A stretch of 64,000 nucleotides of DNA from Bacteroidetes bacterium OLB10 (GTDB lineage Bacteria; Bacteroidota; Bacteroidia; AKYH767-A; OLB10). The DNA is taken from assembly GCA_001567275.1 (NCBI GenBank), contig LNBX01000033.1, forward strand, positions 62,001-126,000, given 5' to 3'. Positions 37,480 to 47,196 of this stretch are shown in pieces; within the stretch, counting starts at the first letter, position 1; the number at the start of each line of letters is the position of its first letter. Position numbers and translations under genes: made by a program. Under the pieces are notes generated by a model. That model made no database searches. It was not told the DNA's origin and saw nothing but the letters and a program-made list of their open reading frames with translations.

Positions 37480-40400
37480 ATGAACAAAATCAAGAAATTA
37501 TTGGTCGCCAACCGTGGTGAAATTGCCATACGCTGTTTGCGTGCTGCCTCCGAACTTGAAATTAAAACCATAGCCGTTTATACTTACGAAGACCGTTATT
37601 CGCTGCATCGCTACAAAGCAGATGAAGCCTATCAGATAGGGCATGACAGCGATCCGCTGAAACCATACTTAGATATTGAAGAAATTATCCGCATAGCGAA
37701 AAAATATGAAGCGGATGCAATACATCCCGGCTATGGTTTTCTGAGTGAGAATGTCATCTTCAATAAGCGCTGTCGCGAAGAGGGAATTATATTCGTAGGT
37801 CCTTCGCCAGAGGCTATGAATATGCTTGGCGATAAAGTGGCTGCCAAGAAAGTGGCGCAGGCATGTAAGGTGCCTATGATAGAAGACAGTAAGACTGAAC
37901 TTACTGATGCATCCATTGCACTTAAGGAAGCAAAGCGAATTGGATTGCCTGTAATATTGAAGGCTGCTGCAGGTGGTGGTGGCAGAGGCATGCGTGTGAT
38001 TCGCAAGGAAGTAGAGATGGAAAAATCTTTTAACGAAGCACGAAGCGAAGCTGCCAATGCATTTGGTGACAACACTGTATTTATCGAAAAGTTTGTAGAT
38101 AATCCCAAGCATATCGAAGTGCAGATTCTCGGTGATGAACATGGAAACATTGTTCATCTGTTTGAAAGAGACTGTTCGCTGCAGCGCAGATTTCAGAAAG
38201 TGATTGAAATTGCTCCTGCCCCATCACTGAAACAGCAAACCAAAGATGCTTTGTATGATTATGCACTGCGTATTGCTAAGCACGTTAACTACAGTTGTGC
38301 AGGTACCGTTGAATTTCTGGTTGACGAGAATGAAAATATTTATTTTATTGAAGTTAATCCGCGTATTCAGGTAGAACATACCGTCACTGAAGAAATTACA
38401 GGCATTGATATTGTGCGTGCACAGATTTTAATTGCAGGAGGTATGGCACTTTCTGATGCTGCCATTGATATACCACAGCAGAATAAAATTGCATGTAATG
38501 GTTTTGCCATACAGTGTCGTATTACTACCGAAGATCCGCAGAATGATTTCAAGCCTGATTATGGGACCATCATTGCATATCGCAATGCCGGTGGTTATGG
38601 CATACGGTTAGACGAAGGCAGCTCGTATCAGGGAGTAAAAGTGTCACCGTTTTTTGATTCCATGTTGGTAAAAATAACAGCATCGGGAAGAACGCTGCAG
38701 GGAGCAAGTGCGCGACTACTGCGTGCCTTGCGTGAGTTTCGTATTCGCGGAGTTAAAACCAATATACGATTTTTAGAAAATGTATTAAAACATCCTGTTT
38801 TTAAAGAAGGAAAAATAACTGTACCATTTATTCAGAAACATCCGGAGTTATTTAATTTTAAAACCACACAGGACAGCGGAACCAAGGTATTGCGTTATCT
38901 TGCTGATGTGATGGTGAACGGAAATCCTGACTTAAACGGACTACAAAACATACGAACATTTTCAGCACCACGCATACCTCAGTACGATTACAACAAACCT
39001 TTTGCTGATGGTACCAAACAGAAACTTACAGAGTTGGGGCCTGATAAATTTTCGAAATGGCTGAAGGATGAAAAAATCATTCATTACACCGACTGTACGT
39101 TCAGAGATGCACATCAGAGTTTACTTGCCACGCGTGTGCGCACCATTGACATGATGAATGTAGCACGTGCATTTGCACAAAACCATCCACAACTTTTCTC
39201 AATGGAGGTTTGGGGTGGTGCCACTTTTGATGTGTCGTTGCGCTTTTTGCACGAAGACCCCTGGAGACGACTTCAACTGTTCAGAAAAGCAATACCCAAT
39301 ATCCTTTTGCAGATGCTCATTCGTGGCAGCAATGCCATTGGTTATTCTGCCTATCCTGATAATCTGGTAGAAAAATTTATTGAGAAAAGCTGGGAAAACG
39401 GAATTGATGTATTCAGGATTTTCGACTCGCTCAACTGGACCAAGAGTATGAAAGTTTCTATCAATGCTGTAAGAAATTTGACAGGTGGTCTTGCCGAAGT
39501 TTGTATTTGCTACACCGGTGACATTTTGAATCCGGAAAGAAAAAAATATTCATTGCAGTATTATGTTGACCTTGCAAAAGAACTTGAAGACAGTGGTGCA
39601 CATATCCTCGGAATAAAAGATATGGCAGGCTTACTGAAACCGTATGCTGCTGAAAAACTCATTACTGAGTTAAAGAAAAATATCTCCATTCCAATCCATT
39701 TGCATACCCATGATACCAGTGCAGTGCAATGTGCCACTTACATGAAAGCTATTGAAGCCGGAGTAAATGTGGTTGATGTGGCATTAAGTTCGCTGAGCGG
39801 ATTAACCTCTCAGCCAAACTTCAACTCACTGGTGGAAGTGATGCGAGGCACCAAACGTGAGAATAAATTCAACATTGAATCACTCAACGAATTTTCAAAT
39901 TACTGGGAGGTTGTACGCGAATGGTATTATCCGTTTGAATCGGGATTGCAGGCCGGGACTGCTGAAGTGTATAAACATGAAATACCGGGAGGACAGTATT
40001 CCAATCTGAAACCACAGGCCAATTCTTTAGGTCTTGGAAATAAGATGGAAGAAATTAAAAAAGCGTATGAAGATGTAAATATTTTATTTGGTGATATTGT
40101 TAAAGTAACTCCTTCGAGCAAGGTTGTTGGAGATATGGCATTGTACATGGTGACCAACAATCTGAGCAACGAAGATATTTTCAATAAAGGCGAAACATTG
40201 TCATTCCCCGACTCAGTGAAAAGCATGTTCAGAGGTGATATCGGCCAGCCTCCGGGAGGCTTTCCTGAAAAATTACAGAAAATAGTTCTGAAAGACGAAA
40301 AACCTTATACCGATTTACCTAATGCACATCTTCAGCCCATCAATTTTGATACAGAGTTTGAAACTTTCAAAAATAAATTTGATGACAGGCTTACCTTCCT

Positions 40401-40914
40401 CGATTTTCTCTCTTATAAATTTTATCCGAAGGTATTTGAAGATTACTATGACAAGATTCAGCAATATGGTGATTTGATGCCCCTGCCTACCATACCGTTT
40501 TATTACGGAATGAAAAACAATGAAGAGATTATTGTTGATATTGGTAAAGGAAAAACCATTCTTATCCGCTTACTTTATGTAGGTGATGCCGATGAAAACG
40601 GAGTTCGCACCGTTTATTTCAGACTGAACGGACAAACACGTACAGTAGATGTGCAGGATAAATCTCAGAAATCGAAAAAGCAACAGCATATTAAATCCTC
40701 TGCCGAGAATCACATTGGTGCACCATTGCAGGGAATGCTTTCTAAAATTTTTGTCAAGGAAGGTGACAAAGTGAAACGTAATACTCCGCTATTTGTAATT
40801 GAAGCAATGAAGATGGAGACTACCATCACTGCACCTGATGATATGACAGTTAAGAAAATTCACCTGAGTGAAAAAACAATGGTAGAGAGTGATGATCTGG
40901 TGATAGAATTTTGA
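37480..40914 (+). CDS. pyc: Pyruvate carboxylase
   Basis: An 1144-residue single-chain enzyme that carboxylates pyruvate to oxaloacetate with ATP and biotin. Order: biotin carboxylase (residues ~1-460, KLLVANRGEIAIR, GGGGRGMRVI and EVNPRIQVEHTVTEEITG); carboxyltransferase (~525-800, DCTFRDAHQSLLATRVRTIDM, HLHTHDTSAVQCATYMKAIEAGVNVVD); the PYC/OADA C-terminal allosteric-tetramer region; and the biotinyl domain with biotin-accepting Lys1111 in EAMKMET. Length is usual. It serves anaplerosis and gluconeogenesis. Confidence 0.97.
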   Translation: MNKIKKLLVANRGEIAIRCLRAASELEIKTIAVYTYEDRYSLHRYKADEAYQIGHDSDPLKPYLDIEEIIRIAKKYEADAIHPGYGFLSENVIFNKRCREEGIIFVGPSPEAMNMLGDKVAAKKVAQACKVPMIEDSKTELTDASIALKEAKRIGLPVILKAAAGGGGRGMRVIRKEVEMEKSFNEARSEAANAFGDNTVFIEKFVDNPKHIEVQILGDEHGNIVHLFERDCSLQRRFQKVIEIAPAPSLKQQTKDALYDYALRIAKHVNYSCAGTVEFLVDENENIYFIEVNPRIQVEHTVTEEITGIDIVRAQILIAGGMALSDAAIDIPQQNKIACNGFAIQCRITTEDPQNDFKPDYGTIIAYRNAGGYGIRLDEGSSYQGVKVSPFFDSMLVKITASGRTLQGASARLLRALREFRIRGVKTNIRFLENVLKHPVFKEGKITVPFIQKHPELFNFKTTQDSGTKVLRYLADVMVNGNPDLNGLQNIRTFSAPRIPQYDYNKPFADGTKQKLTELGPDKFSKWLKDEKIIHYTDCTFRDAHQSLLATRVRTIDMMNVARAFAQNHPQLFSMEVWGGATFDVSLRFLHEDPWRRLQLFRKAIPNILLQMLIRGSNAIGYSAYPDNLVEKFIEKSWENGIDVFRIFDSLNWTKSMKVSINAVRNLTGGLAEVCICYTGDILNPERKKYSLQYYVDLAKELEDSGAHILGIKDMAGLLKPYAAEKLITELKKNISIPIHLHTHDTSAVQCATYMKAIEAGVNVVDVALSSLSGLTSQPNFNSLVEVMRGTKRENKFNIESLNEFSNYWEVVREWYYPFESGLQAGTAEVYKHEIPGGQYSNLKPQANSLGLGNKMEEIKKAYEDVNILFGDIVKVTPSSKVVGDMALYMVTNNLSNEDIFNKGETLSFPDSVKSMFRGDIGQPPGGFPEKLQKIVLKDEKPYTDLPNAHLQPINFDTEFETFKNKFDDRLTFLDFLSYKFYPKVFEDYYDKIQQYGDLMPLPTIPFYYGMKNNEEIIVDIGKGKTILIRLLYVGDADENGVRTVYFRLNGQTRTVDVQDKSQKSKKQQHIKSSAENHIGAPLQGMLSKIFVKEGDKVKRNTPLFVIEAMKMETTITAPDDMTVKKIHLSEKTMVESDDLVIEF

Positions 40915-41047
40915 TTTATACTTAACTGCTGCAATTGTCATAGGTAAATAACTAAACCATTTGCAGACTAAATGAACAGTCAAAATTCTTCCGTATAAAA
41001 AATTCCGATTTTTAATTTCTACTTTAAGATTGTAAATATCTGAAGTG

Positions 41048-42355
41048 TTATACCCTCACTCCCATCAGGTCGAATGCTTCGGCTGAAGTAATTTTGATGT
41101 TGGCAAAATCGCCAATCCGTACATAATTATTTTGTGCCTCTACCAGCACTTCATTATCCACTTCAGGTGAATCAAATTCAGTACGTCCCACAAAATAATT
41201 TCCTTCTTTTCTGTCGAACAGAACCTTGCATGTACTTCCTACTTTATTTTGATTAACTGAATAGGATATCTGCTGTTGCACCTGCATCAGTTCATCCAGT
41301 CTGCGCTGTTTGGTTTCTTCGTCCACATCATCTTTCAAAGTATAAGCATGGGTATTTTCCTCATGCGAATAGGTAAACACTCCTGCTCTGTCAAAGCGCA
41401 TCTCTTCCAGAAAACGCAATAATGTTTCATGGTCTTTCTCGGTTTCACCGGGGTATCCTGTAATAAACGTTGTGCGAACTGCCACACCGGGAACTTTCTC
41501 TCTGATGGTATTGATGAGTGCTGTTGTTTTTTCACGCGTAATTCCTCTGCGCATACTTTTAAGCATGTTGTCGCTGGCATGTTGCAAAGGAATGTCGAGG
41601 TATTTGCAAATGTTAGGTGTTTCTCTCATCACATCCAGTATTTCAAGAGGGAAACCTGACGGAAATGCATAATGCAAGCGTAACCATTCAATACCTTCTA
41701 CAGCAGCCAACTGTTCCATCAACTTATGCAATCTGCGCTCTTTATAAAGATCAAGGCCATAAAATGTTGAATCCTGTGCAATCAGAATTAATTCTTTGGT
41801 TCCTTTGGCAGCAAGTACTTTGGCTTCTTTCACCAACTCTTCAACAGGTTTTGAAACATGCTGCCCTCGCATCAGAGGAATGGCGCAGAAAGAGCATGGG
41901 CGATCGCAACCTTCCGATATTTTCATGTAAGCAAAGTGGCGCGGTGTAGTCATCAGCCTTTCACCAATCAGCTCATGTTTGTAATCGGCACCGAGTGTCT
42001 TAAGCAGCATTGGCAAATCATGTGTGCCAAAAAAATTATCTACTCCTTTAATTTCTTTTTCGAGTGCAGGTTTATAGCGCTCGGAAAGACATCCTGTGAC
42101 AATCAGTTTTTCAATTTTACCTTTTTCTTTTTCTCTGGCATAATGCAGAATGGTATCAATAGATTCCTGTTTGGCATTATCAATAAAACCACAAGTATTT
42201 ACAATGACAATCTCCGCATTTTTGGAAGATTCATGCTCCACATCAAAATCATTTGCCTGTAATTGCCCCATCAGTATTTCCGAATCCACCACATTCTTGG
42301 AGCAACCCAGTGTCACTACATTAACCTTTATTGGCTTTGAAATTTTTGTTCTCAT
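41048..42355 (-). CDS. rimO: Ribosomal protein S12 methylthiotransferase
   Basis: A 435-residue radical-SAM enzyme. The N-terminal MTTase domain has the auxiliary cluster Cys18 (VTLGCSKN), Cys55 and Cys89; the radical-SAM CX3CX2C is Cys150, Cys154, Cys157 (GCDRPCSFCAI); the C-terminal TRAM domain binds RNA/protein. It methylthiolates the conserved Asp of S12, whose gene rpsL is at the other end of this window. Six bases separate it from ftsY upstream, which suggests one transcript. Confidence 0.97.
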   Translation of the reverse strand: MRTKISKPIKVNVVTLGCSKNVVDSEILMGQLQANDFDVEHESSKNAEIVIVNTCGFIDNAKQESIDTILHYAREKEKGKIEKLIVTGCLSERYKPALEKEIKGVDNFFGTHDLPMLLKTLGADYKHELIGERLMTTPRHFAYMKISEGCDRPCSFCAIPLMRGQHVSKPVEELVKEAKVLAAKGTKELILIAQDSTFYGLDLYKERRLHKLMEQLAAVEGIEWLRLHYAFPSGFPLEILDVMRETPNICKYLDIPLQHASDNMLKSMRRGITREKTTALINTIREKVPGVAVRTTFITGYPGETEKDHETLLRFLEEMRFDRAGVFTYSHEENTHAYTLKDDVDEETKQRRLDELMQVQQQISYSVNQNKVGSTCKVLFDRKEGNYFVGRTEFDSPEVDNEVLVEAQNNYVRIGDFANIKITSAEAFDLMGVRV

Positions 42356-42361
42356 GGTGAT

Positions 42362-43312
42362 TTATTTTGCAAAAAGAGAATCTACAAACGCTACACGGTC
42401 GAATGCCTGCAGATCGGTAATCTTCTCTCCTACGCCAATGTATTTTACAGGAATTTTAAATTCGTCTGAAATGCCGATGACAACTCCGCCTTTGGCAGTG
42501 CCATCGAGTTTGGTAAGTGCAAGTGCATTCACTTCGGTTGCAGCAGTAAACTGTCGGGCCTGTTCAATGGCATTCTGTCCTGTTGAAGCATCAAGTACCA
42601 GAAGAATTTCATGCGGAGCATCAGGAATAACTTTCTGCATCACACGTTTAATCTTCGACAATTCATTCATCAGATTCACTTTGTTGTGCAGTCGTCCGGC
42701 AGTGTCAATAATTACCACATCACTTTGCTGTGCCACACCCGATTTTACCGTGTCGAAAGCTACCGATGCAGGGTCAGCATTCATTCCCTGCGAAACAATT
42801 GGAACATCAACACGCTCTGCCCAAATATTCAACTGGTCAACTGCCGCAGCTCTGAAAGTATCAGCCGCACCTAACAACACTTTCTTACCTCCGTTTTTAA
42901 ACTGATATGCAAGTTTTCCTATGGTAGTAGTTTTGCCTACTCCATTTACACCCACCACCATAATCACATAAGGCTTTTTTGTTTCATCAATAAGCGATGC
43001 CACTGTTGCAGATTTATTTTCTTCAAGCAGCGTAGCAATTTCTTCTTTCAGAATTTTGTTCAGCTGGTCGGTGCCCACATACTTATCACGTGCCACACGG
43101 TCCTGAATACGCTTGATAATTTTCAACGTAGTGGTTACTCCCACATCAGACGAAACAAGCACCTCTTCGAGCTTATCGAGAACTTCGTCATCAACGGTAG
43201 ATTTTCCGATTACCGCTTTGGTGATTTTTGAAAAAAAACTTTCTCTTGTTTTATCCAAGCCGCTGTCGAGCGATTCTTTTTCCTTCTTTGAAAACAATCC
43301 GAAAAAACCCAT
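42362..43312 (-). CDS. ftsY: Signal recognition particle receptor FtsY
   Basis: A 316-residue SRP GTPase with the four-helix N domain and G domain: P-loop GVNGVGKTTTIGKLA, DTFRAAAVDQL, IIDTAGR, and TKLDGTAKGGV, followed by PVKYIGVGEKITDLQAFD. The acidic A domain is very short, as in many non-enterobacteria. It docks ribosome-SRP complexes at the membrane. It follows the rpmG/DUF4295 group but a terminator separates them. Confidence 0.97.
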   Translation of the reverse strand: MGFFGLFSKKEKESLDSGLDKTRESFFSKITKAVIGKSTVDDEVLDKLEEVLVSSDVGVTTTLKIIKRIQDRVARDKYVGTDQLNKILKEEIATLLEENKSATVASLIDETKKPYVIMVVGVNGVGKTTTIGKLAYQFKNGGKKVLLGAADTFRAAAVDQLNIWAERVDVPIVSQGMNADPASVAFDTVKSGVAQQSDVVIIDTAGRLHNKVNLMNELSKIKRVMQKVIPDAPHEILLVLDASTGQNAIEQARQFTAATEVNALALTKLDGTAKGGVVIGISDEFKIPVKYIGVGEKITDLQAFDRVAFVDSLFAK

Positions 43313-43337
43313 ATCTGCTTATACCTTGCTCTAAACA

Positions 43338-43377
43338 AAAACAGCCTTCTCCCTGATGGAAGAAAGCTGTTTAATCA
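43338..43377 (-). terminator. Rho-independent terminator after DUF4295
   Basis: Minus-strand hairpin with a 15-bp stem of which two pairs are G-U wobbles (AAACAGCTTTCTTCC pairing with GGGAGAAGGCTGTTT), a four-base loop (ATCA) and a following T-rich tail (TTTTTG...). It sits between DUF4295 and ftsY, so it should separate the ribosomal mini-operon from ftsY-rimO. Confidence 0.8.
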
Positions 43378-43389
43378 TTTACATTCTTA

Positions 43390-43542
43390 TTATTTCTCTT
43401 TTAAAAAATCTTTGATGTGATCGTTATGTACCACTTCTTCTTTAAAAGAATAAGAACCGTTAGGTCCTTTCACCATCTTAATTACTTTGGAAAACTCTTT
43501 GCCTTTTCCGGTCTTAAGTGTTGCAACTACCTTCTTAGCCAT
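43390..43542 (-). CDS. DUF4295 protein, predicted ribosomal protein bL38
   Basis: A 50-residue basic protein (MAKKVVATLKTGKGKEFSKV, then IKMVKGPNGSYSFKEEVVHNDHIKDFLKEK). It is the Bacteroidota-specific DUF4295 gene, normally next to rpmB and rpmG as here. As I recall, a Flavobacterium johnsoniae ribosome structure assigned such a protein to the large subunit and called it bL38; I could not check this. The short gene is easily missed. 21 bp separate it from rpmG. Confidence 0.88.
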   Translation of the reverse strand: MAKKVVATLKTGKGKEFSKVIKMVKGPNGSYSFKEEVVHNDHIKDFLKEK

Positions 43543-43563
43543 GTTCTGTGAGTTTTAATATTG

Positions 43564-43746
43564 TTATTTAATTTCTTTATGTACGGTTACTTTTTTCAGA
43601 ATGGGGTTGTATTTTTTCAACTCCAAACGCTCCGTAGTGTTTTTCTTGTTCTTGGTGGTAATGTAGCGTGACATACCCGGCATACCGCTGGCTTTATGCT
43701 CTGTACATTCCAAAATTACCTGTACCCTGTTACCTTTTTTTGCCAT
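43564..43746 (-). CDS. rpmG: 50S ribosomal protein L33 (bL33)
   Basis: A 60-residue L33 with the [54 protein letters not shown] sequence. It has a single cysteine and so is a zinc-free version. It lies near the E site on the large subunit and follows rpmB by 12 bp. Confidence 0.97.
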   Translation of the reverse strand: MAKKGNRVQVILECTEHKASGMPGMSRYITTKNKKNTTERLELKKYNPILKKVTVHKEIK

Positions 43747-43758
43747 GGTTTATAGGAA

Positions 43759-43992
43759 TTAAATGTGTCCTTTTTTAATTAAACTGTTGATGCAGGCCGA
43801 TATACCTTTTTTGTTGATGGTACGTAGGGCGGCTGCCGATACTTTTAATGTTATCCATTCACCTGTTTCAGGAATGAAAAACTTTTTTTCTTGCAGGTTC
43901 GGGTTGAATCTGCGTTTCGTTTTACGGTTCGAAAACGATACGTTATTTCCTACCACACTGCCTTTGCCTGTTAAATCACAAATACGCGACAT
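43759..43992 (-). CDS. rpmB: 50S ribosomal protein L28 (bL28)
   Basis: The ATG at 43,992 (MSRICDLTGKGSVVGNNVSFSNRKTKRRFNPNL) gives 77 residues, the normal L28 length and start. The longer frame to 44,022 begins inside the promoter and is rejected. The C-terminus EKKFFIPETGEWITLKVSAAALRTINKKG is typical. First gene of the rpmB-rpmG-DUF4295 unit. Confidence 0.97.
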   Translation of the reverse strand: MSRICDLTGKGSVVGNNVSFSNRKTKRRFNPNLQEKKFFIPETGEWITLKVSAAALRTINKKGISACINSLIKKGHI

Positions 43993-44019
43993 AATATTCT
44001 CACTTTTAATAAGGGTCGG

Positions 44020-44048
44020 CAAAAGTAATCAATTATATGATATTTCAA
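44020..44048 (-). promoter_or_regulatory. Bacteroidota promoter for rpmB-rpmG-DUF4295
   Basis: TTG at 44,048-44,046, an 18-base spacer, then TACTTTTG at 44,027-44,020, an exact TAnnTTTG. The predicted start is near 44,013 with a leader of about 20 bases before the rpmB ATG. The arrangement matches the rpsL promoter in this window. Confidence 0.75.
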
Positions 44049-44137
44049 AAACGAATCTGCAATTTTTAAATAACAGATTTGATTATTGTCAATAAGATTC
44101 TAAAGTGTTGATATTAAACAATTTAAATTCTAACACT

Positions 44138-45322
44138 TTATTCATCCAAAGGTATCAGCTCATAATTTTTTACTTCTATCAGTCTGACATATTGGTTCTC
44201 GAAACATCCATGACTGTCAATCTGAGTAAATTTGAAAGGCAATAACCTCTTTTTTTGCTGCTTGCGGTTTTCATCTGTTTTGTTAGCGGCAAATTCCATT
44301 ACCAGTTCGAAACCCTGATAGGCTGCAAACATCGGTTCCGCATTATAACGGCTGATATACTTATTTCTGAAATCTTTAACGTGTTCATCATTTGAATTTA
44401 CAAATCCGGTTGTGAAGTAAATCACTCTCAGATTTTTCAGTAATGAATAATCAATACTTTCAAAATTTTCCCATGTAGGAAGGCCCATGATGGTAATGGT
44501 TCCATCGGCTGCTGCATTAATTTGGTTTAATGTGGATGAAACAAAACCTTCGTCAGATGAAACCATAATAATAACCTGCTCATGGCGCAAAGCATGTTTA
44601 GCCACCGAGTCTAATTTAGCTTTGTTGGTGATTGAATAAGTTTTAGAGGCCGGCAATCCCGGTTTAAACAGTACTGCTATATCCTGCTCTCGCTTATTAT
44701 CACTTGTAAACAAAAAGAAATGTGCTGCAGGCATAGCTGAAGCAAGTTTGGCTGCAGCAATCTCACACTGAGTGGTAGTGGATGTGGCTGCAAGATATGC
44801 ATTGTCATACGATGTAAGTGAAGTGGTTGATACAGGCTGTGTGAACACTATCTTTTGCTTATGTAATTTGGCTATACGTGCAGCAGTAGCAGCATTGGCA
44901 GCAGGCACCGAAGCCAGTATAACATCGGCATGCAACATATCAGGCTTGTAAAGTTTATTGGATAAATAAAAACTGTCAGCAGGTGCATCACTGATTTTTA
45001 TGGAAACCATTTGTTTAGTCATGTTTAATGAATCGGCAGCGAGCATAGCACCTTCGGCAAACTGCAACTGACTGAGTGTATATGCATCCATACCCATATC
45101 TACTGATGTATCGGTGAGGGCATCCAGATGCTTTTTAATATCAAGTGGCAATAGCAAACCTATTTTGATTTCTTTATGCACAACCTCCTTAGTTGCAGGT
45201 GCATGAACGGTATCTTTCGCAACAGTTTTGGGCGGAGTAGGTTGCGGTGCAGGAGCAGGAACTTTCTTTTGTGTGCTGCACGACATTCCCATAAATGCCA
45301 TTGCACAAAAAAGATACTTCAT
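44138..45322 (-). CDS. Lipoprotein of the type 1 periplasmic binding fold
   Basis: About 394 residues. The start at 45,322 gives a lipoprotein signal (MKYLFCAMAFMGMSC, Cys after the lipobox); earlier candidate ATGs lie at 45,358-45,367 overlapping guaA. After a Pro/Lys linker, the mature part follows a PBP1 fold (KIGLLLPLDIKKHLDALTDTSVDMGMDAYTLSQLQFAEGAMLAADS, VILASVPAANAATAARIAKLHKQKIVFTQPVS). Many Bacteroidota homologues add a LysM domain, not seen here. Ligand unknown. It is downstream of guaA with a near-overlap, so probably co-transcribed. Confidence 0.75.
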   Translation of the reverse strand: MKYLFCAMAFMGMSCSTQKKVPAPAPQPTPPKTVAKDTVHAPATKEVVHKEIKIGLLLPLDIKKHLDALTDTSVDMGMDAYTLSQLQFAEGAMLAADSLNMTKQMVSIKISDAPADSFYLSNKLYKPDMLHADVILASVPAANAATAARIAKLHKQKIVFTQPVSTTSLTSYDNAYLAATSTTTQCEIAAAKLASAMPAAHFFLFTSDNKREQDIAVLFKPGLPASKTYSITNKAKLDSVAKHALRHEQVIIMVSSDEGFVSSTLNQINAAADGTITIMGLPTWENFESIDYSLLKNLRVIYFTTGFVNSNDEHVKDFRNKYISRYNAEPMFAAYQGFELVMEFAANKTDENRKQQKKRLLPFKFTQIDSHGCFENQYVRLIEVKNYELIPLDE

Positions 45323-45357
45323 GACAGAGAAACCAATATCTGTTCTGTATTTTCTCA

Positions 45358-46884
45358 TCATTCCCACTCTATGGTTGCAGGTGGTTTTGAACTGATGTCG
45401 TACACCACCCTGTTAATTCCTTTTACTTTATTGATAATTTCATTCGACACCAGACTTAAAAACTCATAAGGCAGGTGCGCCCAGTCAGCAGTCATGCCAT
45501 CCGTGCTGGTAACAGCCCTCAGGCAAACTGCATTTTCATAGGTTCGCTCATCGCCCATTACTCCAACCGACTTCACCGGCAGAAAAATTGTTCCTGCCTG
45601 CCACACTTTCTGATACAAATTATGTTTCTGCAGCAACTGCATATAAACGGCATCAGCCTCCTGCAAAATCTTTACTTTGTCGGCTGTTATATCTCCTAAA
45701 ATTCGTATTCCCAATCCCGGACCCGGAAAAGGATGACGATTCAGCAGTGCATCTTTCAGACCCATTTCTTTTCCCACTCTGCGCACTTCGTCTTTAAAGA
45801 GCGAACGCAACGGCTCTACTATTTTCAGCTTCATTTTATCGGGTAGTCCTCCAACATTGTGATGCGATTTGATGGTTGCTGAAGGACCTTTTACAGAAAC
45901 CGATTCTATCACATCAGGATAGATGGTTCCCTGTGCCAGCCATTTCACATCTTGAATTTTATGAGCTTCGCGGTCGAAAACTTCAATAAATACCCTACCA
46001 ATGGTTTTGCGTTTCTGCTCCGGATCCGAAATTCCTTTCAGGGCTGAATAAAACTCTTCTGAAGCATCAACAGCATTTATCTGCAATCCCATCGGGCTGA
46101 ACACTTCCATTACCTGCTTCGACTCATCTTTACGCAAGAGTCCGTTATCAATAAAAATGCAATACAGGTTTTTACCTATTGCCTTGTGAAGCAACAAAGC
46201 TGCTACACTTGAGTCCACTCCACCCGACAGTCCTAAAATTACTTTGTCATTTCCCAGTTTTGATTTCAATTCTGCTACAGTTTCATCTACAAACGAGCCC
46301 GGTGTCCAGTCGCCCGAGCAGCCACAGATGTTATACACAAAATTGGCAAGCATTTGCTTTCCTTCCATGCTGTGATATACTTCCGGATGAAACTGAAAGC
46401 CATACACAGGAAGTTCTTTATGTTTGAAAGCGGCAACACTTACATCTTCTGTTTCGCCTATTACTTCAAAACTTTCTCCACAACTTTTTATGGTATCGGC
46501 ATGCGACATCCACACCTGACTTACAGAACTTACATCCTTAAATATGGTATCATCGTAAGTAAGTTTGAGTTTAGCACGACCATACTCTCTTATTTTTGAA
46601 GCCATCACTTCACCGCCATGCTGATTTGCGAGAAGCTGCGCGCCATAGCATAAACCCAAAACGGGAAGTTGCTGTATGTATTTTGCTGTATCAATAAAAG
46701 GAGCATCCTGATCGCGTACCGAACACGGACTTCCTGAAAAAATAATTCCTTTTACTGAGGGAGAAATGTCAGGGAGGTGATTATAAGGGTGAATTTCGCA
46801 ATAAACATTCAGCTCACGAAGTCTTCTGGCAATCAGCTGCGTATATTGCGAGCCAAAGTCAATGATTAATATAGATTGGTGCAT
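45358..46884 (-). CDS. guaA: GMP synthase (glutamine-hydrolysing)
   Basis: A 508-residue enzyme from the ATG at 46,884; a TTG two codons earlier is less likely. Domains: class I glutamine amidotransferase with [12 protein letters not shown], the nucleophile Cys in [12 protein letters not shown], and [11 protein letters not shown] pyrophosphatase P-loop [15 protein letters not shown]; and C-terminal dimerisation region ([69 protein letters not shown]). It aminates XMP to GMP. Intact. Confidence 0.97.
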   Translation of the reverse strand: MHQSILIIDFGSQYTQLIARRLRELNVYCEIHPYNHLPDISPSVKGIIFSGSPCSVRDQDAPFIDTAKYIQQLPVLGLCYGAQLLANQHGGEVMASKIREYGRAKLKLTYDDTIFKDVSSVSQVWMSHADTIKSCGESFEVIGETEDVSVAAFKHKELPVYGFQFHPEVYHSMEGKQMLANFVYNICGCSGDWTPGSFVDETVAELKSKLGNDKVILGLSGGVDSSVAALLLHKAIGKNLYCIFIDNGLLRKDESKQVMEVFSPMGLQINAVDASEEFYSALKGISDPEQKRKTIGRVFIEVFDREAHKIQDVKWLAQGTIYPDVIESVSVKGPSATIKSHHNVGGLPDKMKLKIVEPLRSLFKDEVRRVGKEMGLKDALLNRHPFPGPGLGIRILGDITADKVKILQEADAVYMQLLQKHNLYQKVWQAGTIFLPVKSVGVMGDERTYENAVCLRAVTSTDGMTADWAHLPYEFLSLVSNEIINKVKGINRVVYDISSKPPATIEWE

Positions 46885-47171
46885 GGGCAAATGTAGGCAG
46901 AAAATATCAATATTAAGGATGACAAAAATAGTAACTCTGCACCACTGTTCGCATCAGCATGTTGACTTATTGAGATTATATTGAGAGTTAATAAAAAATG
47001 TTAGTGTTTTTATTCAATGTTATACTCTCAGATTGAAAAATGAAAGTATATTTTAATTGCATATCACATTTCTACGTCAGTAAAAAACAGGGCTATCTTA
47101 AGTAAGTATTTAACTCAGAAAAAATTTAATTTTAATAAATAAGGAAGCAATTACAACTCTGTGTTTTACCG
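46885..47171. other. Divergent intergenic region between guaA and thrS, otherwise empty
   Basis: Apart from the thrS promoter element and a TACATTTG on the minus strand that lies too close to the guaA ATG to be trusted, I see only AT-rich sequence. No tRNA, T-box-like structure or open frame is convincing. Confidence 0.45.
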
Positions 47172-47179
47172 TATATTTG
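47172..47179 (+). promoter_or_regulatory. TAnnTTTG promoter element for thrS
   Basis: TATATTTG, 18 bases before the ATG at 47,197, predicts a start near 47,186 and a very short leader. It argues against the upstream start at 47,161. A -33 TTG is not evident. Confidence 0.6.
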
Positions 47180-47196
47180 CAAAAATTTTTTTTAGA

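Noticed and set aside
46888-46895. TACATTTG upstream of guaA on the minus strand as a promoter
   Set aside because: It would place the start site at about 46,881, at or after the guaA ATG at 46,884; no leader would remain, so the match is probably chance.
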